The notes: generated by a model not told the origin, from the letters alone. 64,000 nucleotides of DNA from Caulobacter vibrioides (GCF_002310375.3 NZ_CP023315.3:3472001-3536000), one strand, 5' to 3'; positions 26,190 to 34,693 are shown, numbered from the stretch's first letter. Numbers and translations are program-made.

Positions 26190-28712
26190 ATGAAATATCT
26201 GCTCGCGACCGCCGCTATCGCCCCCCTTTTGATGTTCTCGTCTGCGTACGCCGAAGCGCTGAGCGCTGACGCCGCCGATAGCGCCAAGCCCGCCGCCGCG
26301 AAGGCCGAAGAGAGCGCCGGCGCCAAGGCGAACGGCGAGGCGGTGTTCTCGACCGGCGTCGCCAAGGGTCGCGACCGCCTCGACAGCGCAACCTCCACGA
26401 GCGCCCTGCGCGCTTCTGAATTCGAGACCTACGGCGCCCGTTCGCTGGGCGAAGTCCTGCGCAACATCCCGGGTATTCGCGCGGAATACGCGATCGGCGA
26501 AGGCAACGCGAACTACTCGATCCGCGGCCTGCCGCTGTCGGGCACCGGCTCGAAGTACGTCCAGCTGCAGGAAGAGGGCCTGCCGGTCCTCGAGTTCGGC
26601 GACATGTACCAGCTCATCGCTGACATGTTCATGCGCGCCGACCTGAACGTTTCGCAGATCGAGACGATCCGCGGCGGCTCGGCCTCGACCTTCGCGTCGA
26701 ACTCGCCGGGCGGCGTGATCAACCTGATCTCCAAGACCGGCGACGCCGAAGGCGGCGCAGTCCAGGGCACCTACGGCCTGAACTACGGCGAAAAGCGCCT
26801 CGACGGCGACTACGGCGGCAAGATCAGCGACACGCTGCGTTTCCATGTCGGCGGCTTTTACCGCCAGGGCGAAGGCCCCCGTGACGTCGGCTACACCGCC
26901 TACAAGGGCGGCCAGATCAAGGCCAACGTCACCAAGACCTTCGACAACGGCTATGTTCGGATCTACGGCAAGTATCTGAACGACCGCACGCCAGCCTACA
27001 CCTTCATCCCGATCCGGGTCACCGGCACGAACGCCGATCCGACCTTCAGCAGCCCGACCAACTTTAACATCAAGACCGACTCGCTGCTGTCGCCCTACGT
27101 CAGCAACGTCGTTCGACTGGACGAAAACAACAACCTTTCCCAAGGCGATCTGCGCGGCGGCCAACATGCCGTGGTCAAGTCGTTGGGCTTCGACGCCCAG
27201 TTCGACGTGAACGGCTGGACCATCACCGAGAAGTTCCGCTTCTCGGACGTCGGGGGCGGCACCCAGACCATTCGTCCGATCGCAGTGAACCAGGCGTCGG
27301 TTCTGTCGGTGGCCTATGGCGGCCCTGGCACCACGCTCAGCTTCGCCACGGGCCCGCAGGCGGGCCAGGCCATCACCAGCCCGTCAACCCTGAACGGCAA
27401 CGGTCTGCTGACCTCCTCGCTGCAGCTCGACACCAAGATCAAGAGCCTGGACAACGTCACCAACGACATCCGCGCCAGCCGCGTATGGGACGTCAACGGC
27501 GGCGCTCTGACCACGACCGCCGGCTTCTACGCCTCGTCGCAGGACTACGCGACGGACCTGTCGTTCCTCAACGTCCTAGCCAGCGTCGCCGGTGACGGCC
27601 AGTCCACCCTGATCAACACCAGGACGGCTGCCGGCGTCGCGTTCACGCAGGATGGCTACGTTTCCTACGGCCTGGGCAACACCTTCCGCCGCAGCTACGA
27701 CATGAACTACCGCGTCAACGCGCCGTATGCTTCGGTCAACTACCACGTCGGCAAGATCGCCGTCGGCGGCAGCCTGCGCTACGACATGGGCACGGTCCGC
27801 GGCACGCTTTTCGGCGCCGAACTGGGCGGCGGTCGTCTGGGCCAAGCGTCCTTCGACATGAACCGTGACGGTACGATTTCGACGGCGGAGACCAAGGTGT
27901 CGGTCCTGCCGCTGGGCCAGCCGGGCCATGTCGACTACGACTACAAGTACCTCAGCTACTCGACTGGCGTGAACTATCGCGTCGCCGAGCAACTGGCCGT
28001 CTTCGGCCGCTACAGCCGCGGCGGCCGCGCCTCGGCCGACAAGATCCTGTTCACGCCGGCGGTCAACTACAACACCGGCAAGCTGGTCGATGACGAGAGC
28101 GCCTATGACACCGTCAAGCAGGCCGAACTTGGCCTGAAGTACCGGATCTCGGGCGTGACCTTCAACGTCACGGGCTTCTCGGCCACGACCGGCGAACGCA
28201 ACACCCAGATCGTCAGCGGCGCCGACGGCTCGGCGCAGGTCTTGAACATCGTTCGTAGCTACAAGGCCAAGGGCGTCGAGCTGGAAGCAGCCGTTCGCAA
28301 GGGCCCGTTCAGCGTGACCGCCGGCGCCACCTATACCGACGCCCAGATCACCAGCGACGCCCAGCGTCCGGAACTCATCGGTAACAAGCCGCGCCACCAG
28401 GCCGACTTCATCTACTCGGTGACGCCGCAGGTCGAGCTGAAGTACCTGACCTTCGGCGCGAATGTGATCGGCACCACCAGCAGCTTCGCGCAGGACACCA
28501 ACCAGCTGAAGCTGCCCGGCTACAGGCTGGTCAACGCCTTCGTCCAGGTCCGTCCGGTCGAGCGCGTGCAGTTGATGCTCAACGTCAACAACCTGTTCAA
28601 CACGCTGGCCCTGAGCGACTCCGAACAGGCCGCGATCCCGGCCAGCGGCGTCGTGCTCGGCCGCACCTATCTGGGCCGGACCGCTTCGGCGACGCTGCGC
28701 TACAGCTTCTAA
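26190..28712 (+). CDS. TonB-dependent receptor 2 of a tandem pair
   Basis: An 840-residue receptor colinear with the preceding one over its full length. The signal peptide (MKYLLATAAIAPLLMFSSAYA) and plug (LPLSGTGSKYVQLQEEGLPV) are nearly identical. The barrel diverges in predicted extracellular loops and ends ASATLRYSF. EF-hand loop residues 556-567 (DMNRDGTISTAE) are retained. This pattern of conserved plug and varied loops suggests duplication followed by change of substrate or phage/calcium sensitivity. It has its own leader and terminator, so it is likely a separate transcript. Confidence 0.92.
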   Translation: MKYLLATAAIAPLLMFSSAYAEALSADAADSAKPAAAKAEESAGAKANGEAVFSTGVAKGRDRLDSATSTSALRASEFETYGARSLGEVLRNIPGIRAEYAIGEGNANYSIRGLPLSGTGSKYVQLQEEGLPVLEFGDMYQLIADMFMRADLNVSQIETIRGGSASTFASNSPGGVINLISKTGDAEGGAVQGTYGLNYGEKRLDGDYGGKISDTLRFHVGGFYRQGEGPRDVGYTAYKGGQIKANVTKTFDNGYVRIYGKYLNDRTPAYTFIPIRVTGTNADPTFSSPTNFNIKTDSLLSPYVSNVVRLDENNNLSQGDLRGGQHAVVKSLGFDAQFDVNGWTITEKFRFSDVGGGTQTIRPIAVNQASVLSVAYGGPGTTLSFATGPQAGQAITSPSTLNGNGLLTSSLQLDTKIKSLDNVTNDIRASRVWDVNGGALTTTAGFYASSQDYATDLSFLNVLASVAGDGQSTLINTRTAAGVAFTQDGYVSYGLGNTFRRSYDMNYRVNAPYASVNYHVGKIAVGGSLRYDMGTVRGTLFGAELGGGRLGQASFDMNRDGTISTAETKVSVLPLGQPGHVDYDYKYLSYSTGVNYRVAEQLAVFGRYSRGGRASADKILFTPAVNYNTGKLVDDESAYDTVKQAELGLKYRISGVTFNVTGFSATTGERNTQIVSGADGSAQVLNIVRSYKAKGVELEAAVRKGPFSVTAGATYTDAQITSDAQRPELIGNKPRHQADFIYSVTPQVELKYLTFGANVIGTTSSFAQDTNQLKLPGYRLVNAFVQVRPVERVQLMLNVNNLFNTLALSDSEQAAIPASGVVLGRTYLGRTASATLRYSF

Positions 28713-28721
28713 GACAGAACC

Positions 28722-28747
28722 GGCCGAGACGTTCACGCGTCTCGGCC
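28722..28747 (+). terminator. Hairpin after TonB receptor 2
   Basis: GGCCGAGACG pairs with CGTCTCGGCC around TTCACG, 10 nt after the stop. There is no U-run, so it may be a weak terminator or 3' end stabiliser. Confidence 0.6.
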
Positions 28748-28758
28748 ACAGCCTTAAA

Positions 28759-28790
28759 GACGCCGGCGCGGGCTGTCCCGCGCCGGCGTC
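28759..28790. terminator. Strong second hairpin after TonB receptor 2
   Basis: A 14-bp perfect GC-rich stem GACGCCGGCGCGGG / CCCGCGCCGGCGTC with loop CTGT. No U-tract. Confidence 0.5.
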
Positions 28791-28835
28791 GGCGTGTCTG
28801 GGAGGGGGCATCGCGCCAAACCTCGGGGGAGCCGC

Positions 28836-28951
28836 TAGAGCCTATCTGGTTTAGATGGAACCATCTAAACCAGATAAACAGGCTCTAAAATCAGATACTT
28901 AGAGCCCTTTGAAACGCTTTAGATGATTCCATCTAAAGCTAAAGGGCTCTA
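28836..28951. repeat. TAGAGC-type composite palindrome E2
   Basis: Two hairpins, each bounded by TAGAGC and GCTCTA. The first has TGGTTTAGATGG / CCATCTAAACCA; the second CTTTAGATGATTCCATCTAAAG. A close relative lies at 43,746-43,861, after the hybrid kinase gene. Confidence 0.8.
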
Positions 28952-29005
28952 GGCGATGGCGGCGCCGCGGGCGTTCGGTCACGCCGACCGTGAAGGCGCG
29001 GCAGG

Positions 29006-29042
29006 TTGTCGCAGGCGAGCTAAGTCTCGCTTCATCTTTTGC
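29006..29042 (+). promoter_or_regulatory. Shortened TonB-receptor-like leader motif before the EAL gene
   Basis: TTGTCGCAGGC, then TAAGTCTCGCTTCATCTTTT and GC. It matches the receptor leaders but with 7 nt instead of 18 nt between the two blocks. Confidence 0.4.
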
Positions 29043-29081
29043 GGCGATTTCTGGTTACTCGTCGCATTTCGGGGAATGACC

Positions 29082-29891
29082 GTGTCCAAAGTTTGCAGCG
29101 GCTGCCGGGATGGCCAGGACTTCGAGACCCCCTTCTCGATGGCCTTTCAACCGATCGTCAGTCTGTCGTCCGGCCAGGTTTACGCGCATGAAGCCCTGGC
29201 GCGCGGAACCGAGGGCCAGGGCGCGGGGACGGTGCTGTCGACCATTTCGGACCAGAACCGCTATGTGTTCGACCAGCAGTGCCGGGTGAAGGCCATTGAG
29301 CTGGCCACGACGCTGGATCTGCCGCAAACCAACGCCCACCTATCGATCAACTTCATGCCGAACGCGGTCTATGAGCCCCGCGCGTGCATTCGCCTGACCC
29401 TGGCGACAGCCATGCGCACGGGCTTCCCGCTCAATCGCCTGATCTTCGAATTCACCGAGAACGAGCAGCTGGACATCCAGCATGTGCTCAACATCCTGCG
29501 CACCTATCGCGCCATGGGCTTCAAGACCGCCATCGACGATTTCGGGGCGGGCTATGCGGGCCTCAACCTGCTGGCCAAGTACCAGCCCGACATCGTCAAG
29601 CTGGACATGGAGCTGATCCGCGACATCGACCGCGATCGCAGCAAGCGGGTGATCGTCTCCAACCTCTTGAAGATGCTGACCGAGCTGGAGATCCTCGCGG
29701 TCTGCGAAGGCGTCGAGACGATCGATGAGCTCTCGGCGCTTCGCGATCTGGGCGTCGACTATGTCCAGGGCTACGTGATCGCAAAGCCGGTGTTCCAGGG
29801 CCTGGCGGCGCCCGACGTGAGCGCGATCATCGCGGCCGATACGACATCGCCACGTCACAGCGCTCATATCGAGCCCCGAATTTCCGCATGA
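29082..29891 (+). CDS. EAL-domain cyclic-di-GMP phosphodiesterase
   Basis: A 269-residue stand-alone EAL domain without membrane or sensor segments. Catalytic residues are all visible: EAL in YAHEALARG, Asn in LSINFMP, Glu in FEFTENE, the Asp pair in IDDFGAGYAGLNLL, Lys in IVKLDMELI and Glu in AVCEGVET, with loop QGYVIAKP. It is likely an active phosphodiesterase converting c-di-GMP to pGpG in the cytoplasm. A CSGC pair at the N-terminus could bind metal or sense redox. GTG 29,082 is preferred because GGGGA is 7 nt upstream; ATG 29,076 directly abuts that sequence. Its 3' end overlaps the convergent MarR-GNAT gene by 65 nt. Confidence 0.88.
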   Translation: MSKVCSGCRDGQDFETPFSMAFQPIVSLSSGQVYAHEALARGTEGQGAGTVLSTISDQNRYVFDQQCRVKAIELATTLDLPQTNAHLSINFMPNAVYEPRACIRLTLATAMRTGFPLNRLIFEFTENEQLDIQHVLNILRTYRAMGFKTAIDDFGAGYAGLNLLAKYQPDIVKLDMELIRDIDRDRSKRVIVSNLLKMLTELEILAVCEGVETIDELSALRDLGVDYVQGYVIAKPVFQGLAAPDVSAIIAADTTSPRHSAHIEPRISA

Positions 29892-30786
29892 TCGCTTCGT
29901 CGTGGACGAAACCCAGCTTCTCGTAGAGGTGAACCGCCGCCGCGCATTTGCGGTTGGTCAGCAGGTAGATCTTGTCCATGCCCAGGCTGGCGGCGCGCTC
30001 CAGGGTCTTGGCGAGCAGAAACTCCCCGGCCTTCACCCCGCGCACGCTCTTGAGCACGCCCATCTTCGTCAGCTCGACCCAGCCGTCCTTCGAGACCATC
30101 AGCGCGCAGGTCCCGACCACGCCGTGCTCGGCCGTCTCGGCGAACAGCACCACCCCGCCCTTGTCTAGGATCAGCTCGCGCGGCCTCGACAGCAGCGCGA
30201 TGTCGTTTTCCTCCAGAGCGAACATCTCCTCGATCCACTCAGCGTTGATCCGATAGAAGGCTTCGGCCAGATCGTCGGAGAAGTCGCGCGTCCAGACCAA
30301 CGGGGCTCCGGCCGCCTGGGCGCGGCCCAGCAACGACCGCTCAGCCAGCCGCGCCTCCACCCTGGCCAGCCCCAGCATGAAGTCCCCCTCCAGCCCCGCC
30401 ACCAGCTCGGCGGCCGCAGGCTCGATGCGCGGCAGAAGCTCGGCCTGAATCCGCGCCATGAGCGCCCTGCCCTTGTCGGTGAAGGCCAGGCGCTTGGTGC
30501 GCTGGTCTCCCGGCGCGCGGCGAACCTCGACGAAGCCGTCCCGCTCCAGCGGACCCAGCGCGCGGGTCACTGTCGGCTGGGCCAGTTGCAGGCGCTCGGC
30601 CAGCTCGCCCACCGAGATCGGTTCATGCATGCGGATCGCCAGCAGCAGGGACATCTGCGCCGGCTGGACCGGCAACTCCAACGACCGCGCCACCTCGGCG
30701 GCGTCGGCCTGCATCCGCTCGGCCAGACGCTTGAGCCGGCTGCCCAGGAACCCGACACCCAGACCGGCCAGAAGATCCACGTCCAT
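29827..30786 (-). CDS. MarR-type DNA-binding domain fused to GNAT acetyltransferase
   Basis: A 319-residue two-domain protein. Residues about 1-150 are MarR-like winged helix: VGELAERLQLAQPTVTRALG, PLERDGFVEVRRAPGDQRTK, RLAFTDKGRALMARI. Residues about 165-319 are a GNAT domain: TKMGVLKSVRGVKAGEFLLA (the acetyl-CoA loop region), YLLTNRKCAAAVHLYEKLGF. Such fusions may regulate transcription and acetylate a small molecule or protein. ATG 30,786 is selected (GGAG 8 nt upstream within ATGGAGCGGGCG). It is preceded by the palindrome ATAGCTAGCTAT, a likely self-regulation site. Confidence 0.88.
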   Translation of the reverse strand: MDVDLLAGLGVGFLGSRLKRLAERMQADAAEVARSLELPVQPAQMSLLLAIRMHEPISVGELAERLQLAQPTVTRALGPLERDGFVEVRRAPGDQRTKRLAFTDKGRALMARIQAELLPRIEPAAAELVAGLEGDFMLGLARVEARLAERSLLGRAQAAGAPLVWTRDFSDDLAEAFYRINAEWIEEMFALEENDIALLSRPRELILDKGGVVLFAETAEHGVVGTCALMVSKDGWVELTKMGVLKSVRGVKAGEFLLAKTLERAASLGMDKIYLLTNRKCAAAVHLYEKLGFVHDEAIMRKFGARYERCDVAMSYRPR

Positions 30787-30800
30787 CGCCCGCTCCATTT

Positions 30801-30825
30801 CATAGCACGCTATATAGCTAGCTAT
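30801..30825. promoter_or_regulatory. Candidate MarR operator
   Basis: A perfect 12-bp palindrome ATAGCTAGCTAT (30,814-30,825) with an adjacent half-copy ATAGCACGCTAT directly upstream of the MarR-GNAT start. It lies in the divergent gap shared with the BlaI-like gene. Confidence 0.5.
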
Positions 30826-30884
30826 TGAATGACCCAGGACGCAAGCCCTCCTCACACAGATCGTGACGCTTGACGCGCAATCGT

Positions 30885-30894
30885 TACATTTGTA
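30885..30894. promoter_or_regulatory. BlaI/MecI-type operator
   Basis: TACATTTGTA matches the TACA-NN-TGTA dyad known for BlaI/MecI/CopY repressors. It sits 35 nt before the BlaI-like start, just after a TTGACG -35-like hexamer (30,870-30,875), so a bound repressor would block the promoter. Confidence 0.65.
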
Positions 30895-30929
30895 GCGTAT
30901 ACACGACACAGATCAGTGAGCAGCACCGC

Positions 30930-31310
30930 ATGACCGAACCCTCCGACCTGGAACTGGAAGTGCTCAAGGCGTTCTGGCGCGGTGGCGCGATGAGCGCTCG
31001 CGAGGCGCAAGGCCTGATCGAGCCCGAACTAGGCTGGAGCGCCTCGACGACCCGCACCGTGCTGGAGCGGATGGTGGCCAAGGGGCTGCTGATCCGTCGC
31101 GCCGTGCACGGCCTGGCGGTCTATGAGGCCAAGAAGGCCAAGGTGGATGTGATCGGCGGGGTGCTGAACCGTCTGCGCGGCCTGCTCGAGATCGATGGCC
31201 GCCTCCCCGCCTCGGCCTTCTCAGGCAGCCAGATCCTGTCGGAGACCGAGATCCAGGAACTGGAGGCGCTGCTGAACGCCAAGACGCCCGTCGATGGAGA
31301 GGCCAAGTGA
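30930..31310 (+). CDS. BlaI/MecI/CopY family repressor
   Basis: A 126-residue penicillinase repressor-family protein. It begins MTEPSDLELEVLKAFWRGG with winged-helix segment LGWSASTTRTVLERMVAKGL and LIRRAVHGLAVYEAK. The C-terminal region has leucine-rich dimer helices. The C-terminal sequence does not show the usual N-F cleavage site recognisable at sight. It overlaps the M56 peptidase gene by 1 nt (TGATG), as in blaI-blaR pairs. Autorepression through the upstream TACATTTGTA site is likely. Confidence 0.88.
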   Translation: MTEPSDLELEVLKAFWRGGAMSAREAQGLIEPELGWSASTTRTVLERMVAKGLLIRRAVHGLAVYEAKKAKVDVIGGVLNRLRGLLEIDGRLPASAFSGSQILSETEIQELEALLNAKTPVDGEAK

Positions 31311-32650
31311 TGCACCCGCTTTTCGCGTCCGCCGCCCTCGGCCTCGTCGCCGCCTGGCCCGCCAGCGGCCTGGGCTGGCTGCTGGGCAAGGCCGCCGATC
31401 GCCTGACCGACGACCCGGCCCTGCGCACCGCAGCCTGGAACCGCGCCGTGGCCCTACCGCCAGCGCTGCTGGGCCTGATGACGGGCATCTCGCTACTGCC
31501 AGAAGAAGCAACGACGCCGGTCTATAGTGTGGTCGCCAGCACAAAGGCGGCCGCCACCGCCGGCGCCGTCGTAAACGACGCAACCGCGCGCATCGCATCC
31601 AACCTCAACACGGTCGAGACCGCCGCCGCCCTGCTGATCCTGGGCGCCGCCGGCGGCCTGGCGGTCGCGACCGTCCGGCAGGTGATCGGCCGGGCCAGGC
31701 TGGCGCGCATCGTCCGTGACGCCCGGCCCGCCGAAACGGACCTGGCCCTGGCCATTGGCGCGGCCGCCCGCCGCCTGGACACGGGCCACCCCGAGGTGCG
31801 GATCAGCGATCGGATCGACCAGCCGCTGCTGGCGGGCCTGACGAGGCCGGTCATCCTGCTGCCTCGTGACCTGGTCGAACGCCTGCCAATTGAGCGTCTG
31901 GTTCCGATCTGCGCTCATGAGCTGGGCCACCTGAAGCGCGGCGACAACTGGCGGCTGCTGTTCGAGCACCTGGTGGGCGGCCTCTTCTGGATGGTCCCAC
32001 CGTTCGCCGTGCTGCGCGCCCGAGCCGCCGCCGCCCGCGAGGAACTCTGCGACGCCTTGGCCCTGACTGGCGCAACGCCCGAAGTCCGTCGCGGCTACGC
32101 TGAGAGCCTGCTCGCGGTGCTGCGCGCCCACGCTGCTCCAACCCTGCACCCCGCCTTCACCGGCAAAGGAAGGAAACCCACCGCCATGCGCCTGAAAGCC
32201 ATCACCGATCCGCACCCCGCCGCCGGCTGGGGTCGCAAGGCCCTTCTGGGCGCGACGACCGCCCTCGTCGTCGCCGCCACCGGCGCGACTTCGATGGCCC
32301 TGGCGCAGCAAGACCGTGGCGGCGCAAGCGTGCGAAGCCAACTGATCGCGACAAACGAAAACAAGTCCGTGACGATCACGGCGGACACGGTCTGGATGGA
32401 TCGCGCCGAAACGGACGGCAACGCTCTACGGCTCCCCGGCGGTCAGACGGCGACCTATGTCGGCGATATCGAGATCCGCGGCCGATTGGGCGAGAACGCT
32501 ATCATCCTCCTCAACGGGTCCGCCGCCCCTGCAGGCTTCGACCCCACCCGCCTGGAGAGGGGCGCCATCAAGCGACTGGAAGTGAAAAGCTGGCAGGAGC
32601 AAGATCGGGTGATGAACAGCTTCAACGTCGTCATGAACGCTAGGCCCTGA
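31310..32650 (+). CDS. BlaR1/MecR1-like M56 family membrane metallopeptidase
   Basis: A 446-residue protein with hydrophobic segments near residues 5-25, 48-62, 104-122 and 212-230 and a further one near 290-310. The gluzincin motif is CAHELGHLKRGDN (His203, Glu204, His207), with REELCDALAL providing the third ligand. After the last membrane segment only about 115 residues follow, rich in beta strands (TADTVWMDRAETDGNALRLP), and no penicillin-binding domain is present, so the signal sensed is not evidently a beta-lactam. It would cleave the co-encoded repressor. GTG 31,307 is an alternative start. Confidence 0.85.
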   Translation: MHPLFASAALGLVAAWPASGLGWLLGKAADRLTDDPALRTAAWNRAVALPPALLGLMTGISLLPEEATTPVYSVVASTKAAATAGAVVNDATARIASNLNTVETAAALLILGAAGGLAVATVRQVIGRARLARIVRDARPAETDLALAIGAAARRLDTGHPEVRISDRIDQPLLAGLTRPVILLPRDLVERLPIERLVPICAHELGHLKRGDNWRLLFEHLVGGLFWMVPPFAVLRARAAAAREELCDALALTGATPEVRRGYAESLLAVLRAHAAPTLHPAFTGKGRKPTAMRLKAITDPHPAAGWGRKALLGATTALVVAATGATSMALAQQDRGGASVRSQLIATNENKSVTITADTVWMDRAETDGNALRLPGGQTATYVGDIEIRGRLGENAIILLNGSAAPAGFDPTRLERGAIKRLEVKSWQEQDRVMNSFNVVMNARP

Positions 32651-32761
32651 CGAAAAGGTCGCGAATGACACCGGTGGACAAAGCCGGACTCAGTCGTCAT
32701 TTTCAGCCCTGACCTAAAGGGCGGCGCCCATAACGCCGCCCACGCCTGTCGGGGATGGAAC

Positions 32762-34117
32762 ATGTTCAGCCGCCACCTTCGCGCCGCTGCGGGCGCTCTC
32801 GCCCTGACGCTCGCCGCCGCCCCCGCCCTGGCCGGCGACGTCACGGCCTTTCCCGGCGCTGAGGGTGCGGGACGCCTCAGCCTTGGCGGGCGCGGCGGGG
32901 CGGTGTTGCGGGTCACCAACCTGAACGACTCCGGCCCGGGCTCCCTGCGCGCCGCGGTCGAGGCCAAGGGGCCGCGCACGGTCGTCTTCGACGTCGCCGG
33001 CACGATCCCGCTGAAGTCGCCGCTGAAGATCAGCAACCCGCGTATCACCATCGCCGGCCAGACCGCGCCCGGCGGCGGGATCACCCTGCGCGACCAGACC
33101 CTGGTGGTCGGCGCCGATGACGTCGTGATCCGCTTCATCCGCTCGCGCCTGGGCGCCGAGAGCAAGATCGAGGGCGACGCGATCTGGATCAGTGGCGGCC
33201 GACGGATCATCCTTGACCACGTCTCGGCCAGCTGGTCGGTGGACGAGACGCTGTCGGCCTCGGCCCGCTACGGCGAGCCGGGCCAAGGCTTCCATGACCT
33301 GACGGTCCAGTGGTCGATCATCGCCGAGAGCCTGGCGCGCTCGATCCACGTCAAGGGCGACCACGGCTATGGCAGCCTGATCCGGGGCGGCCAGGGCAGC
33401 AAGATCAGCTTCCATCACAATCTGTGGGCCAACCACATCGCCCGCATGCCGCGCCCGGGCAACTATGACGGGCCCGACAAGGATCCCGTCGGCCCGCTGT
33501 TCGATTTCCGCTCCAACGTCTTCTACAACTGGGGCAAGGGCTATGCCGGCTACAACGCCGACAAGGCTGCGCGGGCGGCCTACAACTTCGTCGACAACGC
33601 CTATGTGCCCGGCCCCGACACCGGCAAGCGCGTGATCTTCCAGGAGAGCAATCTGGAGGCCAAGGGCTACTTCGCCGGCAACAGCATGGACGGGGTGGTT
33701 CCGGCCGATCCCTGGAGCCTGGTGACCTTCACGATCCCCGAGCCCGCCGGCTATCGTCTCGCCGCGCCGCTGGACGTCGCGCCCGTCACGCCAGAGAGCG
33801 CCGACAAGGCCTATGAGCGCGTCCTGGCCGACGCCGGCGCCTCGGTGTGGCGCGATCCCGTCGACCGGCGGATTGTCGAGGGCGTGCGCTCTCGCCAGGG
33901 CAAGGTGATCAACACGGAGGCCGATGTCGGCGGCTGGCCGGAGCTGCCCGCCGGCAAGGCGCTGCCCGACACTGACGGCGACGGCATGCCCGACGCCTGG
34001 GAGACGGCGCGTGGTCTCAATCCGAAAAGCCCGGACGGCGCGATCCTGGCCAAGGACGGCTCGGGCTGGACCAACCTGGAGCTCTACCTGGCGGACGCGG
34101 CGAAGGTTCGGGGCTGA
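32762..34117 (+). CDS. Secreted pectate lyase-like parallel beta-helix protein (PL1)
   Basis: A 451-residue exported protein. The Sec signal peptide is residues 1-24 (cleavage after PALA). The pectate lyase-like start FPGAEGAGRLSLGGRGG, strand-rich core GGITLRDQTLVVGADDVVIR, ILDHVSASWSVDETLS and ISFHHNLWANHIARMPRPG agree with PL1 lyases; the Arg in HIARMP is the expected catalytic region. Near the C-terminus DTDGDGMPDAWE (403-414) is a calcium-binding dockerin/TSP3-type loop. It probably degrades pectin outside the cell. A hairpin terminator follows 8 nt after the stop. Confidence 0.85.
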   Translation: MFSRHLRAAAGALALTLAAAPALAGDVTAFPGAEGAGRLSLGGRGGAVLRVTNLNDSGPGSLRAAVEAKGPRTVVFDVAGTIPLKSPLKISNPRITIAGQTAPGGGITLRDQTLVVGADDVVIRFIRSRLGAESKIEGDAIWISGGRRIILDHVSASWSVDETLSASARYGEPGQGFHDLTVQWSIIAESLARSIHVKGDHGYGSLIRGGQGSKISFHHNLWANHIARMPRPGNYDGPDKDPVGPLFDFRSNVFYNWGKGYAGYNADKAARAAYNFVDNAYVPGPDTGKRVIFQESNLEAKGYFAGNSMDGVVPADPWSLVTFTIPEPAGYRLAAPLDVAPVTPESADKAYERVLADAGASVWRDPVDRRIVEGVRSRQGKVINTEADVGGWPELPAGKALPDTDGDGMPDAWETARGLNPKSPDGAILAKDGSGWTNLELYLADAAKVRG

Positions 34118-34124
34118 ATATGAA

Positions 34125-34153
34125 AAAGGGCGGATGTGGCCCATCCGCCCTTT
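34125..34153. terminator. Bidirectional terminator
   Basis: AAAGGGCGGATG pairs with CATCCGCCCTTT around TGGC. On the minus strand it is followed by CTTTTTCAT, so it could end the MazF-like transcript as well as the lyase transcript. Confidence 0.75.
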
Positions 34154-34237
34154 GACAGGCCTCCTTTCGGAGGCAAGGACTTGCGTCCAGCGGCCTCTAG
34201 GGCCGTGTCCGAGACTTAGGCCCAAAAGCGCCAAAAA

Positions 34238-34693
34238 TCAAGGTTCTTCGCGCGGAAGGTCCGGCGGAAGGGTCAGCGACGCCTCCATGATCCTATGCAA
34301 GGCGCGCCGAACCCGCTTGCCGATTTCGTGCATGTCGCCATCGCCGAGGACCGGAAACCGTGGATGTCCGTAGATGTCGGTCATCGGCCGCAACCGCTCC
34401 GACGCGACGGTATAGATGTGATGACAGACCACCCATGAGGGCAGGTTCGGCTTCTTGGGATTGGGATTGCGCGTCAAGGCGTGGGCGTAGACGTCGCCGG
34501 TATGGTCGACGGTCGTCATCGGTACGACAAGATGGGGGCGATCCAGCTTGTGTCCCGAACGGATCACAACGGCGGGATGCACGTCATCGAACTCCGGCAG
34601 GACGTTCGAGATCGCAAAATCGCACCAGTAGACTTGCCCGAAGCGCGGAACACTCTTGAGCAGGAGGGGCGGCTTGGGCGGCTTGTCGTGCAT
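34238..34693 (-). CDS. MazF/PemK-like endoribonuclease toxin family protein
   Basis: A 151-residue protein with the PemK/MazF start FGQVYWCDFAISNVLPEFDD followed by HPAVVIRSGHK and HLVVPMTTVDHTG, which correspond to the beta1 to beta3 core of the fold. The C-terminal half (SWVVCHHIYTVASERL) resembles the conserved helix region. It is larger than typical MazF. No antitoxin gene is recognisable next to it; the adjoining upstream gene is aroC on the other strand. The upstream sequence lacks a clear Shine-Dalgarno. It may be a solitary toxin-family protein, or its antitoxin is unusual. Confidence 0.75.
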   Translation of the reverse strand: MHDKPPKPPLLLKSVPRFGQVYWCDFAISNVLPEFDDVHPAVVIRSGHKLDRPHLVVPMTTVDHTGDVYAHALTRNPNPKKPNLPSWVVCHHIYTVASERLRPMTDIYGHPRFPVLGDGDMHEIGKRVRRALHRIMEASLTLPPDLPREEP

